Positions 36,571 to 43,100 of a stretch of DNA of 64,000 bases are shown here, one piece after another. The stretch spans positions 117,973-181,972 of the forward strand of contig NZ_JAHXZL010000013.1 of the NCBI RefSeq assembly GCF_019429525.1, in the 5' to 3' direction. Origin of the DNA: Sphingomonas folli (lineage in GTDB: Bacteria > Pseudomonadota > Alphaproteobacteria > Sphingomonadales > Sphingomonadaceae). How positions within the stretch are numbered: the first letter of the stretch is position 1; each line of letters starts with the position of its first letter. The translations under genes were made by a program, and so were the position numbers. Under the pieces are notes generated by a model that made no database searches, was not told the origin of the DNA, and saw only the letters and a list, made by a program, of their open reading frames with translations.

Positions 36571-36899
36571 TGGCCGTCCCCGCCGAGGTCGACGCCGAGC
36601 CGCATCGCCAGCCCGAGCAGCAGCAGCGCGCCCAGCGTCCGCGTCACCCAGCCGAGCAACGCGCGCCACGCCGAGCGCTTGGCCGCGCGCCACGTCTGGA
36701 GCAGCTCGCGCAGCGCGGCGACGTCGCCCGCCGCGCCCGCGTCGGCCAGCCCCAGCCGCGTGAGCGCGCGCGTCGCGCCCAGCTCGCCCGCCTGCTCCGC
36801 CACCGCGCGCAGCCCGGCCGGGTCGGCGCCCTCGGCGGCGAGCTGCGCGAGCAGGTGCGCCAGCACCGCGGCGCTGCCCTCGTCGTGCGGCGCGCTCAT
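36567..36899 (-). CDS. DUF6127 small membrane protein of the GTA cluster
   Basis: 110 residues, beginning MSAPHDEGSAAVLAHLLAQL and containing ATRALTRLGLADAGAAGDVA, then a helical LRELLQTWRAAKRSAWRALL and a C-terminal hydrophobic helix (about 85-103). This matches the DUF6127 family that accompanies GTA clusters of sphingomonads, in the place of g3.5 in RcGTA. Its role is unknown. Four-base overlaps on both sides (ATGA, GTGA) couple it to portal and protease. Confidence 0.85.
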   Translation of the reverse strand: MSAPHDEGSAAVLAHLLAQLAAEGADPAGLRAVAEQAGELGATRALTRLGLADAGAAGDVAALRELLQTWRAAKRSAWRALLGWVTRTLGALLLLGLAMRLGVDLGGDGQ

Positions 36900-37984
36900 T
36901 GCCAGTCCACCATCGCGCGCTTCTCCTCGGGCGACAGGAAGTCGGCCGCCGCCGCCATCCGCCACAGCCGCTCGCGGTCCTCCGCCAGCGCGGGGACGCG
37001 GTCGAGGTCGACGCGCAGCACCGCCTCCCCCACCCAGCGCGCCAGCCCGGCGGCGAGCGCGGTGAGGATCGCGTCGGCGAGCGGCAGCACGGTCAGCCGC
37101 CACAGCGCGCGATTGGCCTCGGCGTAATTGGCATGGGTCGAGTCGCCGGGCAGGCCGAGCAGCATCGACGGCACGCCGAAGGCCAAGGCGATCTCGCGCG
37201 CCGCCGCCGCCTTGGTGCCCGCGAAGTCCATGTCGGCGGGGGTGAGGCTGAGCGGCTGCCACGTCAGCCCGCCCTCGAGCAGCAGCGGCCGCCCGGCGTT
37301 GACCGCGCCCGCGAAGCCCGCGTCCATCTCCTCGCGGAGGCGGCGGAACTGGTCGGGCGACAGCGTCGCGCCGTCGCGCGCGTCATACACCAAGGCGCCC
37401 GAGGGCCGCGCGGCATTGTCGAGCAGCGCCTTGCTCCACGCCGCCGCGGCATTGTGGATCGCCACCGCGGGCGCGGCGGCGCCGAGGCAGCCCAGGCCGT
37501 AATGGTCGTCGAGCGGGTGGAAGCGGCGCAGGTGGATCACCGCCTCGGGCACGAGCCGGCTGGCGCGCGCGCCGACGCGATAGAGGAAGGCCGCGGGCCA
37601 GCCGTCGGCGCCGAGCTCGACGCTGACCCGCTCCGGGCGCAGCGGGTAGAGCGCGGCGGGGGCGCCCTGCTCGTCGCGCAGCGGCTGGACGAAGGCGTTG
37701 CCGTGGAGCAGCAGCTGCGCCGCGACGGTCTCGAGCAGCCCAGGCGCGGCGACGAGCGCGCGCAGCGCCGGGTCGGGGCAGTCGAGCGGCGCGCTCGCGA
37801 CGCTCTCGGCGACGAGCCGCACCGCGCGCTGCGCGATGGCGTTGCCGAGATAGGCCGCGCGCACCTGCGCCTCATAGCCCTGCGGCCAAGTGACGGGCGG
37901 CGGGGGCGCGGCGATGCCCGACGCGCGCGCCAGGGCGGGCCGCGCCGCCGCGGGGGCGGGCGCGGTCTTGCGGAACCAGGCCAT
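36896..37984 (-). CDS. GTA portal protein (g3-like)
   Basis: 362 residues of the HK97-type phage portal family. After a disordered Ala/Pro start come AYLGNAIAQRAVRLVAESVA, LLLHGNAFVQPLRDEQG, VIHLRRFHPLDDHYGLG, NGRPLLLEGG-like NAGRPLLLEGGLTWQPLSLT and FGVPSMLLGLPGDSTHANYA, all classical portal motifs. It forms the dodecameric ring at the DNA entry vertex. It opens a three-gene coupled block; upstream is a 540-base repeat-containing gap with a ribosome site (GGAGATCGCC) just before the ATG. Confidence 0.94.
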   Translation of the reverse strand: MAWFRKTAPAPAAARPALARASGIAAPPPPVTWPQGYEAQVRAAYLGNAIAQRAVRLVAESVASAPLDCPDPALRALVAAPGLLETVAAQLLLHGNAFVQPLRDEQGAPAALYPLRPERVSVELGADGWPAAFLYRVGARASRLVPEAVIHLRRFHPLDDHYGLGCLGAAAPAVAIHNAAAAWSKALLDNAARPSGALVYDARDGATLSPDQFRRLREEMDAGFAGAVNAGRPLLLEGGLTWQPLSLTPADMDFAGTKAAAAREIALAFGVPSMLLGLPGDSTHANYAEANRALWRLTVLPLADAILTALAAGLARWVGEAVLRVDLDRVPALAEDRERLWRMAAAADFLSPEEKRAMVDWQ

Positions 37985-38526
37985 AAGGCGATCTCCTCGA
38001 TGTACGGCGTTCAGTGGGCGGCGACGTGGGGGAGGATCGTTCGAGGTCGAGCGTGTGATCGGAACGGGCGGCTCCCCCGAGAAGCCGTCATCCCCGCGAA
38101 GGCGTTAATCCAGAGACGCCGCCGGAGCGGCCGCGTCGCGGACGCCGTCGCGTCTGGATCCCCGCTCCGCCGGACGGCGACGCCACCAGGAGAGCGTCCC
38201 GCGCCGGGGATCGCGGCTGCCGGCGTATCCCGATCACCGCTTCTCCCGGGTGACGGGGCGGGAGGAGAGCTCCCCTCGCCGGTGTGGGACGGCGTGGCCG
38301 GCCCCGACGCGTCGGTCGCGCCGCGCCGCGCCGGCTGCCGCCGGTGCGGCAGCGCCCCCGGTCGTCACCCCCCAGCCTGACCGCCCCCCGCGGGCGGGGC
38401 TGACGACATAGCAGCGGATGCCCTCGCGTCGACGATCGCGGACACCTTCGTGTCCCTGCCCGGCGTCGCTTCAGCAGCCTCCCCACCGCGCCGTCTCGGC
38501 CGCGGATCGAGGGTCCCTCACGCCCG
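37985..38526. repeat. Repeat-bearing gap between DUF1203 and portal genes
   Basis: GTCATCCCCGCGAAGGCGTT and, 60 bases further, GGATCCCCGCTCCGCCGGAC belong to the GTCATCCCCGC family. The remaining sequence holds irregular GC-rich inverted repeats and short spurious frames only. No promoter with a recognisable -35/-10 pair is visible. Confidence 0.55.
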
Positions 38527-38994
38527 TCAGGCGCGCTCGATCAGCGCGGCGTAGCAGCCGCGCGCGGCGTAATGCGCGTGGACATAGGCCAACGCGTCGT
38601 CGCCGAGCAGCCGCTCGACCGCGCCGTGCAGCGCCGCGCCCTCGGCCAGCACGGCGTCGACCATCTCGCCCGCGGCGTCATAGCCGCGCAGCGAGATCGG
38701 GCGCGCCAGCAGCGCGGCGGGCAGCGACCCGACCAGGTCGAGCGCCGCGCGCGGGCGCTCGCCGACGAAGATCGCGTGGCGCGCGCGATAGGGGGTCGGC
38801 GCGGGCTGATGCTCGTAGTTGAGCAGCAGCACGGTCTCGCCCGGGGGCAGGTCGCTCACCGTGACGCGGTCGGGGAAGCCCGGCGCGCGGTCCACCACCA
38901 GGCGCCGCACCCCCGCCGCGGCGAGCTCGGCGTCGGAGCGCCCGACCAGGTGCGCGAACGGGGCGGGATCGAGCCCGCGGACGCGATAGGACAT
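38527..38994 (-). CDS. DUF1203 domain protein inserted in the GTA cluster
   Basis: 155 residues of DUF1203: MSYRVRGLDPAPFAHLVGRS, the core ETVLLLNYEHQPAPTPYRA followed by HAIFVGERP, LRGYDAAGEMVDA and the ending YVHAHYAARGCYAALIERA. DUF1203 is a stand-alone cytosolic family of unknown function, not a known virion part. Two ATGs are possible; the second has the better spacing from AGGAG. It lies between terminase and portal genes on the same strand, 98 bases after the former, and so is probably co-expressed with the GTA. Confidence 0.88.
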   Translation of the reverse strand: MSYRVRGLDPAPFAHLVGRSDAELAAAGVRRLVVDRAPGFPDRVTVSDLPPGETVLLLNYEHQPAPTPYRARHAIFVGERPRAALDLVGSLPAALLARPISLRGYDAAGEMVDAVLAEGAALHGAVERLLGDDALAYVHAHYAARGCYAALIERA

Positions 38995-39092
38995 GCTCAT
39001 CTCCTCTGCCGGCCGACCGTGCCGGGTCACCCGTACCTAGCAGGCGACCCGCGCGCGCCGCGTCCCGCGGCATGCGCTCGAACCCGCCCGCC

Positions 39093-40400
39093 TCACAGCA
39101 CGCGCACGCGCACCGCGCCGCCGTCACCGAGCAGCAGCGCCGTGAGCGCCCAGACGCAGGCGTCGGCGCGGTCGGGCGAGCGCCCCGGCCCCTCGTAGCC
39201 GCCGCCCGCGACCAGCCCGGCCAGCTCGTCCTCCAGCGCGGGGAAGGCGCGCGCGTGCCACACCCGACCGGTCTCGTAGAGCGCCGCCACCGGCTCGGCG
39301 CGCGCCGACTTGCCGCGCGTGGCATGCACCAGCCGCAGCGGCAGCGCGGCGTCCGCGGCGCGCAGCACCTGCGCCACCATGTCGCCGCCTTGGTTGGCCT
39401 CGGCCACCACGCGCTCGGCGGCGTGGCGCGCGGCGCAGGCGGCGACCGCGCGCGCCCAGCGCTCGGGGCTCGCGCCGATCACGCTGGCGTCCTCGAGCAC
39501 ATAGCCGTGGCCGTCGCGCCCCAGCCCGGCGGCGACGATGCCGCAGGCGTCGCCGCCGCTGCCGGCGGGCGGGTCGACCCCCACCACCACGCGCAGCAGC
39601 GCGGGCACGGTGGCGGCGCGCTGGCGCTCGATCAGCGCGCGCGGCCACAGCGCGCCCGCGACGTCCTCGATCAGCTCGCCGTCGAGCTCCTGCCGCCCCA
39701 GCCGGGTCGCGCCATACTGCGCCGCGACCGCCGCCACGAAGGCGGCGGGCAGATGCGGGTTGTCGCGCGTGCGCCCGCGCGTCACCGCGGTGTCGGGCGC
39801 GGCGGCGATGCCGCGCAGCAGCGCGGTCGCGCGCGGCGTCGTCGTCACCAGCGCCTGGGGCCGCGCGCCGAGGCGGAGCCCGAGCGTCAGATTGTCCCAC
39901 GCCGCGGCGCCGCGCCATTTGCCGAGCTCGTCGGCCCAGGCGAGATGGTGCTCGGGGCCGCGCAGCCCCTCCGGCGCGGCGGCGGAATAGACCTGCGCCA
40001 CCGCGCCGCCGGCGAAGCGCAGCTCGCCCAGGCTCGGGCGCCACGCCGCCGCGCCGTCGCGCCGCGCCGCGGCGAGCAGCCCGCTCGGCCCCTCCACCAT
40101 CACGCGGCGCGCGTCCGCGTCGGTGGCGCCGACCAGCGCGATCCGCGCCTCGGGCCGCGCGCGCGCCATCGCGGCGACCCATTCGGCGCCGGCGCGGGTC
40201 TTGCCGAAGCCGCGCCCGGCCTGGATCAGCCACACGCGCCAGTCGCCCGGCGGCGCGAGCTGCCCCGGGTGCGCCCAGCCCGCCCAGTCGGCGACGAGCG
40301 CGCGGCGCGTGCCCTCGTCGATCGCCTCGAACACAAGCGCCGCGGCGGCGGGATCTGCCCGACGCAACGCGCGCAACGAGCGGGTGAGCGGCAGGGTCAT
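39093..40400 (-). CDS. GTA large terminase (g2-like)
   Basis: A 435-residue DNA-packaging motor. The ATPase domain has Walker A (QAGRGFGKTRAGAEW, residues 60-74) and Walker B (LAWADELGKW); the C-terminal nuclease domain begins around VVVGVDPPAGSGGDACGIV, with acidic residues for metal binding and ending DACVWALTALLLG. It translocates DNA headful-wise into the capsid. Normal length for GTA terminases. Its start overlaps the stop of the upstream gene by four bases (ATGA), so the two are coupled. Confidence 0.95.
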   Translation of the reverse strand: MTLPLTRSLRALRRADPAAAALVFEAIDEGTRRALVADWAGWAHPGQLAPPGDWRVWLIQAGRGFGKTRAGAEWVAAMARARPEARIALVGATDADARRVMVEGPSGLLAAARRDGAAAWRPSLGELRFAGGAVAQVYSAAAPEGLRGPEHHLAWADELGKWRGAAAWDNLTLGLRLGARPQALVTTTPRATALLRGIAAAPDTAVTRGRTRDNPHLPAAFVAAVAAQYGATRLGRQELDGELIEDVAGALWPRALIERQRAATVPALLRVVVGVDPPAGSGGDACGIVAAGLGRDGHGYVLEDASVIGASPERWARAVAACAARHAAERVVAEANQGGDMVAQVLRAADAALPLRLVHATRGKSARAEPVAALYETGRVWHARAFPALEDELAGLVAGGGYEGPGRSPDRADACVWALTALLLGDGGAVRVRVL

Positions 40401-41485
40401 GCCCACACCCGCGGGCGCGCGCCGGGTGCGAAGGTGAGCGCGGGCGCGCCCGCCGCGCGGCCGGGCGGCGCGGGGAACCGACCCGCGGCGCGAGGCGCGC
40501 CGTCGCGGCGGTCGGGCGCGATCGGCGCGGCGTCGGGCGGGTCGTGCCACGCGGCGTGGCGCCGGTCCGCGTCGCCCGGGCAGGACGGTGCGAGCGCGGG
40601 GCCCGCGGCGGCGTCGCCGGGTGGGGTCTCGACGGCGGCGCCGGCCAGCCGCGCCTCGGCGGCGGGACCGGCCAGCGGGGTCTCGCCGGCGGAGCGATCG
40701 TCCGCGCGCGTCGTCGCGATCGGTCGCGCGCCCCCGCCGTCGTCCGCCGGCGAGCCCACCCCGATGGCGACCGCGGACGGGGGCGGGGGCGATCTGTGCC
40801 CGGCCGGGTCCGCCGCCGCGCCGCCCGTCGCGATGCCCGAGCCCGTTACAGCCTCAGTCTCGGCCGCGCCCGGGCCGGGACGAGCGTCCGTGTCGCCGTC
40901 GGAAAGTTGATCGTCCACCTCGCCCCAGTCCGCCGCGGCGGCGCGCTCGAGCGCGTCGACCTCGGCCGCCGCCGCGGGGGACACCGGCGTGCGGCGGACG
41001 CGCGGGGTGGCGCCGGCGTAGAGCTGCAGCCGGCGCGCCAGCTCGGCCCCCGCCGGGTCGAGCGCGCCCCGTCGCCCGCGCCGCGCGCGCGGCGCCGGGA
41101 CCGGGTCTGCCCCGGGAGCGGTACCAGCAGCGGTTCCGGCAGCGGCGGCGCGGTGGCGGTCGAGCAGCGCCAGCGCGGCGGCGAGATCCAGCGGCGTCTC
41201 GCGATCGAGCAGGTGGCGCAGCGCCTCGGCCTCGAGCCGCTCGTACCCGATCGCGAGGGCCGCACGCCAGGCCGCGGCGAAGCGCGCGTTGCGTCGCCGC
41301 AGCGCATAGGCCGAGACGGGCGCGATCCCCGTCGCCGCGGCGGCGCGCGCCGGGCAGCCCAGCATGGCGAGCTGGTCGAGGAAGCACGCGCGGGTGGCGG
41401 CGTCGAGCGCGGTCGCGCGGACCTGCGCCGCCGCGGCAGCCGGGACGGTCGCGCCCGCCGCCCTCTCCGAGCGCTCGCCCCGCAT
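40397..41485 (-). CDS. GTA small-terminase-like HTH protein with long disordered tail (g1-like)
   Basis: 362 residues. Residues about 20-115 form a helical, HTH-like domain (FLDQLAMLGCPARAAAATGI, SAYALRRRNARFAAAWRAAL, RLEAEALRHLLDRETPLDLA), similar to the small-terminase region expected here. The remaining 250 residues are Ala/Pro/Gly/Asp-rich and look disordered, far longer than RcGTA g1 (about 100 residues). The start MRGERSER has GGGAGA seven bases upstream; an earlier ATG pair would add 26 residues. First gene of the cluster, about 85 bases from the predicted transcription start. It probably chooses DNA for packaging. Confidence 0.8.
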   Translation of the reverse strand: MRGERSERAAGATVPAAAAAQVRATALDAATRACFLDQLAMLGCPARAAAATGIAPVSAYALRRRNARFAAAWRAALAIGYERLEAEALRHLLDRETPLDLAAALALLDRHRAAAAGTAAGTAPGADPVPAPRARRGRRGALDPAGAELARRLQLYAGATPRVRRTPVSPAAAAEVDALERAAAADWGEVDDQLSDGDTDARPGPGAAETEAVTGSGIATGGAAADPAGHRSPPPPSAVAIGVGSPADDGGGARPIATTRADDRSAGETPLAGPAAEARLAGAAVETPPGDAAAGPALAPSCPGDADRRHAAWHDPPDAAPIAPDRRDGAPRAAGRFPAPPGRAAGAPALTFAPGARPRVWA

Positions 41486-41570
41486 CGCCGATCTCCCGCT
41501 GAAACGCGAGCGGGCCGGTGCGGCGGAAGCTCGCTCCCGAACGCCCGGCCCGACTCGCATCATCTCGATG

Positions 41571-41606
41571 TTCGTGTTTTGTACACAAACAGCGTCGCGC
41601 TGTCAA
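41571..41606 (-). promoter_or_regulatory. Sigma-70-like promoter in front of the GTA cluster
   Basis: On the minus strand TTGACA (41606-41601) and TACAAA (41583-41578) are separated by exactly 17 bases, giving a perfect -35 and a 4/6 -10 box; transcription would start near 41571. The -10 overlaps an inverted repeat TTTGT-AC-ACAAA (41578-41589), a possible operator. This is the only strongly promoter-like sequence found in or beside the cluster. Confidence 0.7.
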
Positions 41607-41618
41607 GCGGGCTGGCGC

Positions 41619-41891
41619 TCAGCGGGGCGCGCGCCCGGTGCCGGTGCTGAGCGCGAGCCGCCGCCCGCTGAGCGTGTCGACCAGCAGCGTGTCGCCGTCC
41701 CGCTCCACCGCGACGAAGCGGTCGGGGCCCGCCGCGGCGGGCAGCTCCCCGCGCCAGACCACGCGGCCGGCGCGATCGAGGCAGACGAGGTTGCGCGCGC
41801 GCGCCTCGTCCTCGGCGGCGGGGGCGTAGAGCACGACTCGCCGCCCGCCGCCGATGGCGATGCTGCGCTCGACTCGCGTGAGATCGGGCAT
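41619..41891 (-). CDS. Small hypothetical protein with PQQ-propeller-like strand pattern
   Basis: 90 residues starting MPDLTRVERSIAIGGGRRVV. The middle reads LVCLDRAGRVVWRGELPAAA and the end DGDTLLVDTLSGRRLALSTG, i.e. beta strands of the type seen in a single PQQ-like propeller repeat. No signal peptide. AGGAGAG precedes the start. It lies between the tRNA-Gly gene and the GTA promoter, on the same strand as both. No family is recognised; such short single-blade proteins occur beside tRNA genes in sphingomonads as far as I recall, without known function. Confidence 0.65.
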   Translation of the reverse strand: MPDLTRVERSIAIGGGRRVVLYAPAAEDEARARNLVCLDRAGRVVWRGELPAAAGPDRFVAVERDGDTLLVDTLSGRRLALSTGTGRAPR

Positions 41892-41966
41892 CGGCCGCTC
41901 TCCTCTCGGTCGAGGAGATACGCGGGCGGGCGCGCGGCGGATGCAGGGGGGTGAGCGGAGAGACGA

Positions 41967-42040
41967 TGGAGCGGGTAACGGGAATCGAACCCGTGTATTC
42001 AGCTTGGAAGGCTGCTGCACTACCATTGTGCTATACCCGC
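41967..42040 (-). tRNA. tRNA-Gly (anticodon TCC)
   Basis: Read on the minus strand the gene begins GCGGGTATAGCACAATGGTA, has the anticodon loop CTTCCAA (anticodon TCC), the T-arm GGTTCGATTCC-type sequence, and closes with ACCCGCT followed by an encoded CCA. The seven-base acceptor stem pairs perfectly. 74 bases including CCA. Confidence 0.97.
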
Positions 42041-42291
42041 ATACCCGCGAGACCGCGCCGCTCGCTGGCGCTTTCCCCCCGGCCGCTCCGACTCGCCGCG
42101 TGCCGGTAGGCCGACACGCCGCCGCGGAGACGCCCGGCGTCATACCGAGCGGGGGGCAGCGGCACAAGCCGTCCGCCGCCGCCCACCCGCCGGGGCGAGC
42201 GCAGGCGCCGCCGCCGGCGTCACGACCGCCCCGCCGCTCCCCACCCGCCGCGCCGGGCATGCGGGGAGCGGGGAGCGGTCGCCCGCGCGGC

Positions 42292-42807
42292 TCAGTTGGT
42301 CGCCGCCGCGCCGATCATCACGATCGACGCGAGCCGCTCCGATCCGCCCGTCTGGCGCGCGACCCGGATCTCCCGGCGCAGCAGCCCCAGTTTCTCGCGA
42401 TAGTCGAGGTAGTCGGAGGCGAAGATCATGTTGGCCTGGATCGTCGGCCCCACCCCCGCGCCCGTGGAGACGGCGGGGAGCACGCCCAGCCGTCCGATCG
42501 CGCGCAGCGCGGCCCGGTCCAGCCGACGGTCGTGCGACGATCGCGCGAGCAGGGGCGCGGCGGGACGGTTGCGCTCGTCCAACGTGAACCGAACCGACAC
42601 GATGCCGCCCGACCCCGCGCCGTCGAACCACATCGGCTCCTGTTGTCGCAGCAGCTCCGTCTCGAGCCGCCTGGTCACCGCGGCGACCCATCGCTCGCGG
42701 GACAGTTGATCTCCGCGGACCGTCACTTCTCCCTGCCGCGGCCGTGCCGGGGAGGTCGACGGGAACAACGCGCACACGGCGGCGATCACGATCGAATAAT
42801 GCTTCAT
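42292..42807 (-). CDS. Secreted protein with TonB C-terminal-like domain
   Basis: 171 residues with a signal peptide (MKHYSIVIAAVCALFPSTSP). The core VSVRFTLDERNRPAAPLLAR, SSHDRRLDRAALRAIGRLGV resembles the TonB C-terminal fold (SS-x-LD-xx-A-x-A-x-x), though there is no membrane-spanning Pro-rich linker, so it is not a normal TonB. Related periplasmic proteins are common beside receptors. It is divergent from the siderophore-type receptor, with a 290-base gap. Start chosen by signal peptide and ribosome site (GGAGAT). Confidence 0.75.
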   Translation of the reverse strand: MKHYSIVIAAVCALFPSTSPARPRQGEVTVRGDQLSRERWVAAVTRRLETELLRQQEPMWFDGAGSGGIVSVRFTLDERNRPAAPLLARSSHDRRLDRAALRAIGRLGVLPAVSTGAGVGPTIQANMIFASDYLDYREKLGLLRREIRVARQTGGSERLASIVMIGAAATN

Positions 42808-43100
42808 GACGATCTCCGATGCTGGATGATCGGCCAGGACGCGCGACCAGTTTCTGCGTGAACTCTGACGCCTTGGTCGAGGGAGAGCGGCGATCGCTGC
42901 GATCCCGCCCCCGCACGCTTGTACCACCCTTTCGGTCGCGCGGAAAGAGGGTCCGCATCGGACCTTTCTGGCAGGATCGGTGTCGCTTTTCCTGACCCAG
43001 GTGGAGAAAGCCGTCGCCGCGTGTCACACATTCGCGCGCCAACAAGCTATTGATAGGCGTTCGCATAAGCGATAGAGCCCGCGCCGGAAGGGGTTCTCAC

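Larger units (their letters stand above)
23706..41485 (-). mobile_element. RcGTA-type gene transfer agent structural cluster
   Basis: Eighteen minus-strand genes in the order known from Rhodobacter capsulatus GTA: terminase genes, portal, small DUF6127, prohead protease, capsid, head-tail connectors, DUF3168, tail tube, two tail chaperones, short tape measure, DUF2460, DUF2163, NlpC/P60, host-specificity protein, plus DUF2793. A DUF1203 gene is inserted. No integrase, replication or repressor genes and no flanking att repeats are visible, as expected for a domesticated agent rather than a prophage. Such agents package random host DNA in small siphovirus-like particles. Lysis and regulatory genes are not in the window. 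Confidence 0.92.

Noticed and set aside
37985..38526. A 132-codon Arg-rich minus-strand frame before the portal gene
   Set aside because: No homology, no ribosome site, composed of repeat-derived sequence.
41967..42040. tRNA-Gly as a phage att site for the GTA cluster
   Set aside because: I found no copy of the tRNA 3' end near 23.6 kb or elsewhere in the window, and no integrase gene.
42808..43100. Cobalamin riboswitch or Fur box before the siderophore-type receptor
   Set aside because: No B12-box-like segment or recognisable Fur palindrome; only weak CTAT...ATAG arms around 43048-43075.
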